DNA of 64,000 nucleotides, taken from contig CACKSH010000001.1 of the NCBI GenBank assembly GCA_902602765.1, forward strand, positions 143,431 to 207,430. The letters run 5' to 3'. The stretch comes from Paracoccaceae bacterium (GTDB taxonomy: Bacteria; Pseudomonadota; Alphaproteobacteria; Rhodobacterales; Rhodobacteraceae). Every line of letters begins with the position of its first letter. Positions within the stretch are counted from its first letter, which is position 1. This document shows positions 53,609 to 63,092 of the stretch, one piece after another. The translations under genes were made by a program, and so were the position numbers. The notes below the pieces were generated by a model. That model worked only from the letters and a program-made list of their open reading frames with translations. It searched no databases and was not told where the DNA came from.

Positions 53609-55855
53609 CTATACCTCCTTTAAGACCTCTGGATTTTTAATCCAAACGTCCCGTTGAGCAAATGGTATTTCAATTCCTTCCTTATTAAATCGTTTTACGA
53701 TCTCATGATTAACGTCAGATTTAACAGAGAGCATATAATTTACATCCGAAAGAATTGCACGAATTTCAAAATCCATACTATCCGCACCGAAACCTTGGAA
53801 AACGACCCCTGGAGCTGGATCTTTGGCTACATGCTCATTTTTAGAAATTATATCCCTTAAAATTTTCTCAACCTTTTTTGTATCAGTTCCATATGCTACG
53901 CCAACAGGAATAATTACACGTCCGATCGTATTTCCACGCGTCCAATTAGTAACAACGCCAGAAACTAAATCAGCATTAGGTATTATCACATCAGTTCTAT
54001 CAAAGGTTTCAATTCTGGTCGAGCGAACGGAAATGTTGCGAACATATCCCATTTTACCGCTAACCTCGATCCAATCACCTTCGCTAATTGGTCGCTCAAT
54101 AAGAAGAATTACACCTGAAACAAAATTCGAGACAATATTTTGAAGTCCAAAACCGATCCCAACTGATAGTGCACCAGCCACTATTGCAAGCGATGACAAA
54201 TCTAGACCAGTGCTAGAAATTGCTATAAGCGCGGCAATAAAAATACCGATATAACCTAATCCCGCCACTAGAGCATTCTGTGCGCCAGTATCAAGATTTG
54301 TTTTTGGCAAGATACTTCCTCTTAGTGCAGATTGCACCACTCGGGTTAACATGTAACCAACAGTAAACAACAAGATGAAGGTCAAAAAATCCAGAGGAGA
54401 AATTCTACTCTCACCGACCTTAATACCATCTTGAAATTGTATCCAAAGCTCCGTTAGACTCGATACACGAGTACCCCAGATTATTGCAAGAAATGGCAAT
54501 ACAGAAATTGTTATGATAAAGCCTATTAATACAGGAGCGAGAGCATCTGCCTCATCTTCTGATTTATTTAAAATTGCAGCATAGACATCAAATGTTAGTC
54601 TCTGCAGAATTACTATTAAAGCCAATAAACCAAGAGTCTTAATCATTGGCAAAGCTATGGCTGTACCAGCATTTACGTAGCCTATCACAGCGATCAGTGG
54701 AGCAATCACTGCTACCACAAGTAAAATACGCCTTAGAAAGCCTAAAAGCTTTATCTGTAAAGTGCCTGAAGTTGTATCGCTGGTAACAATTAATTTTATT
54801 AAAATAGAGATACGCCAAAGCATAAATCCAGCCAAGATAGTTATAGCACTGCTTAGAATGGCGAAAGACTGTTGCTCTAGCAGTTGCAAACGGCCCAATT
54901 GCGAACCGAAGTCCTGTGCCACTAATATTAAAGGGCTGAAGATAGCAAAGTTTCCCAAAGGTTTACTGATAGAGTTATCTATTGCTGGTGCTTTCCAAGA
55001 TCGCTCCAATCGTTCAGCTAACCAGAACGCAAATACAAAATAACCAACCCAAACATAAAAATTCTCAGCAATTAAGTCACCTCGAATACCGAATATACCA
55101 AGTGACTGAGCTAAATTGATTAAAGAATATATGGCGAGATATCGTAATAAATATTTAACACAAGAAGATAAAAAATCTGCTACTTTCTCAAGTCGTCTGG
55201 TGGCAGCATTTAATTGATTGGAAATAGTGCCTGAGTAAATGAAAAGAAGAATAGAAAAAATTGATATTAATAGTACGGATATCAATCTACTACTAACCTG
55301 CTCTTGGAAATAGCTCGACGATAAAACTTCAGAAGTCTCTTTGGATAGTGTTTCCAAGCTCTTAAATAGATCCCTAAGACTTGTTCCCCATAGTAAAGGA
55401 TTCAAGATACTTGGGCTTAACTTTAAAAGCTCGGTAGCCTGTCTTTGCGAAATCAAGTTATCAATCTCACTAATCAAACCATCGGCACGATTAAAGGCTT
55501 CTTGGGCCCTTACAATTGGCTCATTTAACTTTGATAACTGCTGATCCAGAGCAACTCGCCGATCCTCTACGGGATCTATACCACTCTCCGGTTTAGGACC
55601 CAGTGACCCGATCTGCGTTTTAATAGTTTCAATTCTATCCTGATTTTCGTTTTGAAGTTGCTGAAAGGATGTTCGCCATTGTACTAATTGTGCCCTTAAT
55701 TTCTCAAGCGCTTCAATAGACGCTCGATCAGTTTCAATTACCGTTTCTGCTCTAAGCGCATTTAGCTCCCACTTTTCATAGTCTTTAGTCTCTTCTGACC
55801 AACTAAAATTAAAAGATATAAAAACGAAAATTAAAGCTAAAAATATTTTTTTCAT
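53609..55855 (-). CDS. Mechanosensitive ion channel, DUF3772-containing MscS family (MscK/YbiO-like)
   Basis: 748 residues: signal peptide, a periplasmic coiled-coil DUF3772-like domain (about 25-170), about ten membrane helices, then the conserved MscS pore GLDLSSLAIVAGALSVGIGFGLQNIVSNF and cytoplasmic beta/alpha region (RPISEGDWIEVSG, IIPNADLVSGVVTNWTRG). It releases solutes under hypo-osmotic stress. Between cysK (5 bases) and alaX (adjacent). Confidence 0.92.
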   Translation of the reverse strand: MKKIFLALIFVFISFNFSWSEETKDYEKWELNALRAETVIETDRASIEALEKLRAQLVQWRTSFQQLQNENQDRIETIKTQIGSLGPKPESGIDPVEDRRVALDQQLSKLNEPIVRAQEAFNRADGLISEIDNLISQRQATELLKLSPSILNPLLWGTSLRDLFKSLETLSKETSEVLSSSYFQEQVSSRLISVLLISIFSILLFIYSGTISNQLNAATRRLEKVADFLSSCVKYLLRYLAIYSLINLAQSLGIFGIRGDLIAENFYVWVGYFVFAFWLAERLERSWKAPAIDNSISKPLGNFAIFSPLILVAQDFGSQLGRLQLLEQQSFAILSSAITILAGFMLWRISILIKLIVTSDTTSGTLQIKLLGFLRRILLVVAVIAPLIAVIGYVNAGTAIALPMIKTLGLLALIVILQRLTFDVYAAILNKSEDEADALAPVLIGFIITISVLPFLAIIWGTRVSSLTELWIQFQDGIKVGESRISPLDFLTFILLFTVGYMLTRVVQSALRGSILPKTNLDTGAQNALVAGLGYIGIFIAALIAISSTGLDLSSLAIVAGALSVGIGFGLQNIVSNFVSGVILLIERPISEGDWIEVSGKMGYVRNISVRSTRIETFDRTDVIIPNADLVSGVVTNWTRGNTIGRVIIPVGVAYGTDTKKVEKILRDIISKNEHVAKDPAPGVVFQGFGADSMDFEIRAILSDVNYMLSVKSDVNHEIVKRFNKEGIEIPFAQRDVWIKNPEVLKEV

Positions 55856-55860
55856 AAGGA

Positions 55861-56889
55861 TTATTCCTCAAATACACTTGGCATATTAATCGGAGTATCC
55901 AATAACCACTCGGGTACGGATAAACCCTTACTTTTTAAAAAGGATGGATTATATAACTTCGACTGATATCTTGTACCATAATCACACAAAATTGTTACAA
56001 TTGTATTTCCAGGACCCATTTCTCTTGCGAGATGCATTGCACCCGCAATATTAATTCCACTCGAACCTCCTAAGCACAAACCCTCATGTTCGAGTAGGTC
56101 AAAAACTATTGGAATAGCTTCATCATCACCTATTTGGAAAACATAGTCTGGTTTTAAGTCACGCAAGTTCTCAGTAATTCGACCCTGCCCTATTCCTTCC
56201 GTTATTGAACTACCATCTGCTTTTAGTTCGCCATTTGTATAATAAGAATAAAGTGCCGCCCCCATCGGATCTGCAAGGCCAATTTTTACGCCTTTATCCT
56301 GCAATGCTAAAGCTACTCCTGCTAGAGTTCCACCGGAACCGCAAGAACATATAAAACCATTTACCTTTCCGGCTGTTTGTTTCCAAATTTCTGGACCGGT
56401 GGTTTCAACATGTGCTTGTCTATTAGCAACGTTATCAAATTGATTTGCCCAAACCGCACCATTTTTCTCAGTTTTATTTAACTTTTCGGCTAAACGTTTG
56501 GAATATTTCACATAATTATTCGGATTACGGTAAGGAACGGCTGGCACCTGAACAAGCTTAGCTCCTGTCAGCCTTATCATATCTTTTTTTTCGTCACTTT
56601 GAGTATCGGGTATTACTATAACCGACTTATATCCCAAGGAAGCTCCAACTAAAGAGAGCCCTATACCAGTGTTACCAGCTGTTCCCTCAACGATAGTTCC
56701 TCCTGGCTTAAGAAAGCCTTTCGCCTCAGCGTCACGTATTATAAATAAGGCTGCTCTGTCTTTGACTGATTGACCAGGATTGACGAACTCTGCCTTACCA
56801 AAAATAGTACAGCCAGTAGCGTCTGAAGCTGCTCTTAACTTAATTAAGGGAGTATTCCCAATGGACGAAGCTAGGTCTTCAGCAATCAT
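55861..56889 (-). CDS. cysK: Cysteine synthase A
   Basis: 342 residues, PLP fold type II. The lysine is K43 in GQSVKDRAALF; the TAGNTGIG loop and GSGGTLAGV PLP-phosphate loop are intact. It makes cysteine from O-acetylserine and sulfide. Pairing with trgB (38 bases upstream) is known from Rhodobacter sphaeroides, where the locus confers tellurite resistance. In this operon a role in oxidative/metalloid stress is likely besides cysteine synthesis. Confidence 0.92.
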   Translation of the reverse strand: MIAEDLASSIGNTPLIKLRAASDATGCTIFGKAEFVNPGQSVKDRAALFIIRDAEAKGFLKPGGTIVEGTAGNTGIGLSLVGASLGYKSVIVIPDTQSDEKKDMIRLTGAKLVQVPAVPYRNPNNYVKYSKRLAEKLNKTEKNGAVWANQFDNVANRQAHVETTGPEIWKQTAGKVNGFICSCGSGGTLAGVALALQDKGVKIGLADPMGAALYSYYTNGELKADGSSITEGIGQGRITENLRDLKPDYVFQIGDDEAIPIVFDLLEHEGLCLGGSSGINIAGAMHLAREMGPGNTIVTILCDYGTRYQSKLYNPSFLKSKGLSVPEWLLDTPINMPSVFEE

Positions 56890-56927
56890 ATTTTATCAAT
56901 CTGTAAAAATAGTATAATCTAAAAAGG

Positions 56928-58052
56928 TTACTTAGAAGAAAGTTTAAGTTTGTTCAATGCTAACCACAATACCATCGTATTTAAAGGCAGTACACGAAGT
57001 TTGTTGGACATACTCCAATTTAAAACATCTTTAAAATCAATAACATGTGTTCTGATATCTTCACCCTCATCTCTAACCCCGTAAATACCAGGCGAGTAGT
57101 CTGATAAATCAACAATTCCGATATAGTTATAAAAATATGTGGTGGCTTCTCCTGGATTAGGATAACCGGAGTTAATTTTAACCAAGTTGGTGACTTGAAT
57201 ACCAGCTTCTTCAAAAACCTCTCGTTTTGCAGCATCTTCTGGTTTTTCACCAAATTCAATCATACCAGCTACGGGCTCATAAACCCACGGAGCTTTATCA
57301 CCTCTGCAAAATGGCCCAATTCGGAACTGCTCAACCAAAAGTACTTTGTCAAGAATTGGATCGTACGGAAGGATTAATGACGCTTCAGAACCCATTAAAA
57401 TTGTACGACTTTTCACTCCTGATATAGAATTATCAAAAAATGGATATTTTAGGTCGACCTGATTCAAAGCAAAAAATCCTAAATATTCCCTTCTAAGATC
57501 TTCTACCTGTATACTCTTATTCATCTCAGGGCCAATTTCTAACGCTCTAGTCGGAGTAGAATTTACAGTGACAAAAACCTCGGCCCTTTTTAAGATGCGA
57601 TTGTACATTACTTGGGCAGTATCTCCGAATTTAGTGCCAAAAAAATCCAAAAATTCTCGTGCGGCTAGATACTGAATCTCAGAATGATCAGACAACCAAT
57701 CATCAAAGCTCCATAATTTTGACGTAGCCATATCGGAACGGTTACAGAAATATGCTGAAACTTGTATTTGCCCCGCATGTGTTTCCACAAAGGTTGGAGC
57801 TAAAACATAGTCAAAACCTAACTCATAATAGTTTAGACGCTCAACATCAGGTTCACTTAAGTTTTTAAGAACAAGACCAAGCGCCTCTGAGTTGGGCTCT
57901 GGTATCATCACAGGAAAAGGACCCTCTTTAGCCCAATAAACCCGAAAATCCTTTATGGTAGCCCGGCATATATTATCGGAAGATATATCTCGTCCTAAGA
58001 CAATTTTCCTCAGGGTCTCGCACCGAAGAGTGCCAAAAACAAAAATATCCAT
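56928..58052 (-). CDS. trgB: TrgB-like protein: gamma-glutamylcyclotransferase-like plus NUDIX domain
   Basis: 374 residues in two parts. Residues 1-110 look like an AIG2/GGCT domain (MDIFVFGTLRCETLRKIVLG); residues about 210-370 are NUDIX with the box GMIEFGEKPEDAAKREVFEEAGI, as in ADP-ribose pyrophosphatases. This fusion is the TrgB tellurite-resistance protein of Rhodobacter. It may hydrolyse ADP-ribose or nucleoside diphosphate derivatives. The cysK neighbour supports the name. Confidence 0.88.
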   Translation of the reverse strand: MDIFVFGTLRCETLRKIVLGRDISSDNICRATIKDFRVYWAKEGPFPVMIPEPNSEALGLVLKNLSEPDVERLNYYELGFDYVLAPTFVETHAGQIQVSAYFCNRSDMATSKLWSFDDWLSDHSEIQYLAAREFLDFFGTKFGDTAQVMYNRILKRAEVFVTVNSTPTRALEIGPEMNKSIQVEDLRREYLGFFALNQVDLKYPFFDNSISGVKSRTILMGSEASLILPYDPILDKVLLVEQFRIGPFCRGDKAPWVYEPVAGMIEFGEKPEDAAKREVFEEAGIQVTNLVKINSGYPNPGEATTYFYNYIGIVDLSDYSPGIYGVRDEGEDIRTHVIDFKDVLNWSMSNKLRVLPLNTMVLWLALNKLKLSSK

Positions 58053-58101
58053 AAAAAATGATCAATCAATAATTTTACTTGCTAAGAATGGTTTGCCTTA
58101 A

Positions 58102-59319
58102 TCATTGTATTTCAGGTTTTTGAAGCGTGATTTGTGTCACATCACAATTACCACTTTCAAAAGTAGCAGCGCACGAAGTTAAATAAAAATTCCACATACG
58201 GCGGAACCTATCATCAAATCCCATACCACTAATTGTGTCCCACTGATCATTAAAAACTTCAAACCAACGACGTAACGTTTGGGAATAGCTTTTCCCAAAC
58301 TCAATAGAATGCTGAACGTTTAAACCTGCCTTTGCTACCTCTTGTCGCAGTACTGTCGGACTCGGCAACATTCCTCCAGGAAAGATATATTTTTGAATGA
58401 AGTCGACACCCTTTCTATAGACTTCCCAACGGGCATCGTGAATTGTAATTATTTGCAATGTCGCTTGTTTCCCAGGTTTAAGGCACTGCTTTACCTTATT
58501 AAAATATATCGGCCAATACTTTTCGCCAACAGCCTCAAACATCTCAATACTTGCAACGCCGTCATAAACGCCAGTTTCGTCTCTGTAGTCTTGCAGTTTA
58601 AGATTAACTTTATCACCTAGGCCGTTATTATTAATACGTTTTCTTGCAAAATCTAACTGTTCTTTTGATATGGTAAGTCCAGTTACTTTTAAGCCTCGCT
58701 CCTTAGCAGCGTACTCTGCAAATCCACCCCAGCCACAGCCAATTTCCAAAACATGGTCTCCAGGTTTAACACCCATCTGGTCAATCATACTGGCATATTT
58801 TGCAACCTGAGCATTTTCCAAACTCTCTTGGCTTGTACTAAATAAGGCGGAAGAATATGTCATAGTATCGTCAAGCCATAAACTGTAAAAATCATTACCC
58901 AAATCGTAGTGATAGCTTATATTTTTTAGGGCTTGGCGCTTTGAATTAGACTGAAACCAAAACCGCGCTTTTTCCCAAGCTCGCACAAGGCCCATTCCTG
59001 GAAATTCATCATACATGTCATCGTTATCTGCATGTATAAAATCCATAAAAGCCTGTAAGTCCGGTGTAGTCCACCACCCATCAAGATATGCATCACTAAA
59101 ACCCAGATCACCTTCACGAACTAATCGTGCAAAAACATCAGGATTATTAATAAAAACCTCTGCCACTGGGCCCGGCTTCGCCCCTTCTGCTCTAAATTGT
59201 CGTCCATCTGGCAAAATAAAATCTACCCGACCAGAATTTAACTTACGAACTAAATTAAATACTCTGACGAAGTAACGAGGTAAATTTTGTTGATTATCTG
59301 TAGATGTCAAAACTGACAT
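58102..59319 (-). CDS. cfa: Cyclopropane-fatty-acyl-phospholipid synthase
   Basis: 405 residues, CMAS family. SAM motif HVLEIGCGWGGFAEYAA, the substrate-cavity segment YHYDLGNDFYSLWLDDTMTYSSALF, EMFEAVGEKYWPIYF and the QKYIFPGGMLPS stretch are all present. It adds methylene to unsaturated phospholipid acyl chains. Three bases separate it from the photolyase stop. Both may belong to a stress response operon. Confidence 0.93.
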   Translation of the reverse strand: MSVLTSTDNQQNLPRYFVRVFNLVRKLNSGRVDFILPDGRQFRAEGAKPGPVAEVFINNPDVFARLVREGDLGFSDAYLDGWWTTPDLQAFMDFIHADNDDMYDEFPGMGLVRAWEKARFWFQSNSKRQALKNISYHYDLGNDFYSLWLDDTMTYSSALFSTSQESLENAQVAKYASMIDQMGVKPGDHVLEIGCGWGGFAEYAAKERGLKVTGLTISKEQLDFARKRINNNGLGDKVNLKLQDYRDETGVYDGVASIEMFEAVGEKYWPIYFNKVKQCLKPGKQATLQIITIHDARWEVYRKGVDFIQKYIFPGGMLPSPTVLRQEVAKAGLNVQHSIEFGKSYSQTLRRWFEVFNDQWDTISGMGFDDRFRRMWNFYLTSCAATFESGNCDVTQITLQKPEIQ

Positions 59320-59322
59320 AAT

Positions 59323-60744
59323 TCAAAAACCCCTAGTTGAATATGCTTCCAATGCTCTATTTCGCCCCTCTTCAGGAGACGTGATAGCAGAAGGATAGAC
59401 AGATTCTTTATCAAATTTCCAGTGTTTTGGTATAGCTTTAAAATAAGCTAATGCACTCGCTGACGGAGCGTCTGATAATTCGGCAATCCATCGCTTTGTA
59501 TAGATACCTTTTGGATCAAATTTTTGAAGTTGAGTTACAGGATTAAACACCCGAAAATAAGGAGTAGCATCTGGTCCAGAACCAGCTGACCATTGCCACC
59601 CCATAGCGTTTGAGGCAGGATCCCAATCAATCAAGCACTCACTGAACCAATCTAAACCAATACGCCAATGCGTCATAAGGTGCTTAGTCAAGAATGAAGC
59701 AACGATCATTCTACCACGATTATGCATACGACCAGTGACATACATTTCACGCATGGCGGCATCGACAAACGGAATTCCTGTTCTTCCTTGTTTCCATGCG
59801 ATGACATCCCTGTGGTTCGGATCTGTTCGCCACGGAAAAGCATCCCATTCCTCTCGCCAATTTTTATTTACAATATGTGGCGTGTGGTAGATCAAATGAT
59901 ATGCAAAATCACGCCAAACTAATTCTTTTAAAAATGTCTCAGCTCCTTGCACACCATCTGCAACCATTGGAAAAGTGCTATTCCAGCACTGTTTTGGACT
60001 AATTTCACCCCACGCCAGATGATCAGAGAGCAAAGACGTACCATTTATTTGTGGTATATTACGATCGTCCGAGTAGTTGATTACTGGTCCACCAAGAAAT
60101 TTTTTTAGTTTAATCTGTGCTGCGAGCTCTCCTGCTTCCATGTATTGACTTAAGATTTTACGACCACGCGACATTTTGTTTCCAAGATTAAGATCCCCCA
60201 CAGATAGTGAATTGGGCCTTGAGCTGGGTGATGAAACTGATTTAGGCGATTGTAAGGAACGCTCCACGTCCCTATCTCTCACTGAATTCCAGAATGGAGT
60301 ATAAACTCTATAAAACCCGCCTGTTTTAGTACTTACTGTCCAAGGCTCAAATAAAACCTGCCCTCTGTAACTCGTAACCGAAATACCATTTGCCTTTAAA
60401 TCTTTCTTTATTTCGGTATCACGTGCGATCGCCTTAGGATCGAGGTCACGGGCCCATACGACGGAGGTTGCGCGGGTTTCTTTAATTAAATCGTGTAATA
60501 TACAACCTGCCGGTCCTTTCTTTATTAAGAGATATGAACCTAACCCCTCATATTGTTTTTGTAGGGATAAAAGACTTTTTTCCAATCGAAATTTTGGAGC
60601 TGCCCCCAATTCTGAGAACCATTCATCATAAATGAATACTGGAACCACTAAAGCACCGCTATTTACGGCTTCACTTAATGCTGGATTATCAGATATGCGC
60701 AAATCTCGCCGTATCCAATATAAAATTACTTGTTTGTCTAACAA
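59323..60744 (-). CDS. phrB: Deoxyribodipyrimidine photolyase (CPD class I)
   Basis: 473 residues. N-terminal antenna domain (ILYWIRRDLRISDNPAL) and the FAD domain with ELVWRDFAYHL, RTGIPFVDAAMREMYVTGRMHNRGRMIVASFLTK and WQWSAGSGPDATPYFRVFNP; the Trp chain positions appear filled. It repairs UV pyrimidine dimers with light. Fits a surface-ocean life. Co-transcribed with cfa. Confidence 0.94.
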   Translation of the reverse strand: MLDKQVILYWIRRDLRISDNPALSEAVNSGALVVPVFIYDEWFSELGAAPKFRLEKSLLSLQKQYEGLGSYLLIKKGPAGCILHDLIKETRATSVVWARDLDPKAIARDTEIKKDLKANGISVTSYRGQVLFEPWTVSTKTGGFYRVYTPFWNSVRDRDVERSLQSPKSVSSPSSRPNSLSVGDLNLGNKMSRGRKILSQYMEAGELAAQIKLKKFLGGPVINYSDDRNIPQINGTSLLSDHLAWGEISPKQCWNSTFPMVADGVQGAETFLKELVWRDFAYHLIYHTPHIVNKNWREEWDAFPWRTDPNHRDVIAWKQGRTGIPFVDAAMREMYVTGRMHNRGRMIVASFLTKHLMTHWRIGLDWFSECLIDWDPASNAMGWQWSAGSGPDATPYFRVFNPVTQLQKFDPKGIYTKRWIAELSDAPSASALAYFKAIPKHWKFDKESVYPSAITSPEEGRNRALEAYSTRGF

Positions 60745-60762
60745 AACGGATCTCTAAACATC

Positions 60763-61989
60763 TTATATTATTGTATCTAGAGCATCTATTAACTTTTCAA
60801 TCTCCTCAGGCTTTGTATAATGAACATAACTTAATCTGAGCACACCTTTGTCGGCATCAATACCATGTGCCTCCAAAGCTCGGACAGCATAAAAATCCCC
60901 ACTACCAGCCATTACACCCTTAAGTGCTAATTCATTTGCAACTTGTTTGGGGCTCTGCTTGATATCCAGTGCTACTGTAGGTGCTCTCAATTCTGCCTCA
61001 GTTGGCCCCAGGAGCCTTACCGAATTTTTGCTTGTAGCCCATTCAAGGAGAGGCGGCATTATCTGAGTTTCGTGAGCTCTCATCAAATCGTGGACAAATT
61101 CACCTCGTTCGGTTGCAGATGCTGATGAAGTGCCACCGTGATGCATATGAAGAGTATCGATGTAATCAGCGATGCCTGCACAAGCCGCAATTTGTGCATG
61201 ATCTGGACCAGCTGGAGTAAAACGTTTTGATAAATATCTTGCATTAAAATAGTGACCTTGATTTGGAAGTATTTCTCCCAAATCCCTCCTCATAACCATA
61301 ACGCCTTGATGCGGACCGTATGTTTTATAGGAAGAGAACATATAAATATCAGCACCAATCTTGCCTACATTTGGCAAACCATGTGGCGCGTAGCTGACTC
61401 CATCTACGCATGCAAAAGCACCGAAGGATTGAATTAGACTAACAATTTTGGAAACGTTATTTATCTCACCAACAACGTTTGAGCAGTGAGGGAAGCAAAC
61501 GAGCTTAACTTGGTTTTCAAAAAGTTTTTGCAAGTCATTAATGTCTAGATGACCAGTATCTTTATTAAGCTGCCACTCTAAAATCTTAATTCCTCTATCA
61601 GCCAGCCTTCTCCAAGGACCAGTATTAGCCTCATGATCCTGATTTGTAACTATTATTGCATCGCCATCCTTCAACCAGCTGCCAAAGGCGTTAGCTAATA
61701 CATAGGTATTTTGGGTAGTTGAAGGACCAAAACTTACTTCGTCAGTCTCAACCCCAAGGATTGCAGCAAGACGAACCTGCGCTTCGTCCATTTCCTCACC
61801 TCCAAGCCGAGAGACATCATAATTTGAGTATGGCTGAACTTTCCTTTCTGTATAAAATCTATGCAATCTGTCTATAACCTGCTTGCAGGCGTAGGATCCT
61901 CCTGCATTTTCAAAGAACGCTTGATCTTTTAAGTTTGCTTGTGAAAAAGCAGGGAATTGCTGTCTCACAAAATCAATATCTAGCTGCAT
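60763..61989 (-). CDS. Class V aminotransferase / cysteine desulfurase-like protein
   Basis: 408 residues from the ATG at 61989 (track TTG four codons upstream). PLP lysine K222 in FSSYKTYGPHQG, the PLP-aromatic His in NQDHEAN and ACVDGVSYAPHG. No desulfurase active loop Cys is evident, so it may be a lyase, racemase or aminotransferase rather than IscS. It is 18 bases before phrB on the same strand. Confidence 0.82.
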   Translation of the reverse strand: MQLDIDFVRQQFPAFSQANLKDQAFFENAGGSYACKQVIDRLHRFYTERKVQPYSNYDVSRLGGEEMDEAQVRLAAILGVETDEVSFGPSTTQNTYVLANAFGSWLKDGDAIIVTNQDHEANTGPWRRLADRGIKILEWQLNKDTGHLDINDLQKLFENQVKLVCFPHCSNVVGEINNVSKIVSLIQSFGAFACVDGVSYAPHGLPNVGKIGADIYMFSSYKTYGPHQGVMVMRRDLGEILPNQGHYFNARYLSKRFTPAGPDHAQIAACAGIADYIDTLHMHHGGTSSASATERGEFVHDLMRAHETQIMPPLLEWATSKNSVRLLGPTEAELRAPTVALDIKQSPKQVANELALKGVMAGSGDFYAVRALEAHGIDADKGVLRLSYVHYTKPEEIEKLIDALDTII

Positions 61990-62090
61990 TAAATCTACCA
62001 ATCGACAGAAGGATAATTACCAACGAACTTATAATTAATTAGGCAGTGTAAAGGTCATTAATAAACTAGGGACTTTCAATTCGAATATCA

Positions 62091-63083
62091 CTATTTATTT
62101 ACATCTATCACAACTCGACCTTTGATTTTGCCATTTTGTATATCTTTTCCTAATGAGGGAAGATCCCGAAGCGTTGCTTCGGTCATCATTGAGTCAAGTT
62201 TATTCAAAGGGAGATCCGACGTAATTCTGTCCCAGGCTCTCACGCGATTTTCATAGGGCTGCGCCGCACTATCAATGCCAAGCATATTAATTCCTCTTAA
62301 AAGAAAAGGTATCACATTAGCCGGCACCGCTGTACCACTAGCATTTCCAACCACCGCTACCGAGGCGCCATACTTAAGTTGGCCTAACAATCTAGCAAGC
62401 ATCTCACCACCAACGGCATCTACACACCCAGCCCAAGTCGCAGCCTCCATGGGTCTCTTAATTACCTCATTAAGATCACTACGCTTAACAATTTGCGAAG
62501 CACCAAGATTTTTTAAGTATTCAGCAGCTTCTGGCCTACCAGTAACAGCTGCTACGTCGTATCCTGCATGGGCCAGAATAGTGGTAGCCATCGAACCGAC
62601 TCCACCCGCAGCGCCAGTAACAAGAACAGGCCCTTCATCGGGTTTTAGACCTTTATCCTCCAAGGCTTGCAAGGCAAGCATTGCTGAAAACCCAGCTGTT
62701 CCAACGGCCATTGCTTGTTTTGTTGTTAACCCACTGGGAAGCGGAACTAACCAGTCAGCTTTCACACTCGCCTTTTGAGAATAGCCACCCCAGTATGCTT
62801 CACCTACACGCCAGCCAGTTAAAATTACTTTGTCTCCCTGTTTATATCGTGGATCAGTAGAACTTTCCACCGTGCCAGAGAAATCCACTCCTGGAACGTG
62901 AGGATAATTTCTAACCATTCCCCCTCCAGAACCCATACATGCGCCATCTTTCCAATTTACCGTTGAGTATTCAACCGCGACTATCACTTCTCCGTCCGGT
63001 AAATCGTCCATCGAAATCTGGGTTACAGCAGATGACGTATGTCCCTCTTCATCTTTACTTACAACTAGAGCATTAAACATCAT
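62091..63083 (-). CDS. acuI: Acryloyl-CoA reductase AcuI
   Basis: 330 residues, MDR superfamily without zinc-binding cysteines. YSTVNWKDGACMGSGGGMVRNYPHVPGVDFSG and GWRVGEAYWGGYSQKASVKADWL are the AcuI/YhdH hallmark blocks, GAAGGVGSMA the NADPH site. It reduces acryloyl-CoA, from DMSP/acrylate breakdown, to propionyl-CoA. Only nine bases separate it from dmdA, as in roseobacters. Confidence 0.93.
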   Translation of the reverse strand: MMFNALVVSKDEEGHTSSAVTQISMDDLPDGEVIVAVEYSTVNWKDGACMGSGGGMVRNYPHVPGVDFSGTVESSTDPRYKQGDKVILTGWRVGEAYWGGYSQKASVKADWLVPLPSGLTTKQAMAVGTAGFSAMLALQALEDKGLKPDEGPVLVTGAAGGVGSMATTILAHAGYDVAAVTGRPEAAEYLKNLGASQIVKRSDLNEVIKRPMEAATWAGCVDAVGGEMLARLLGQLKYGASVAVVGNASGTAVPANVIPFLLRGINMLGIDSAAQPYENRVRAWDRITSDLPLNKLDSMMTEATLRDLPSLGKDIQNGKIKGRVVIDVNK

Positions 63084-63092
63084 TTAACCTTC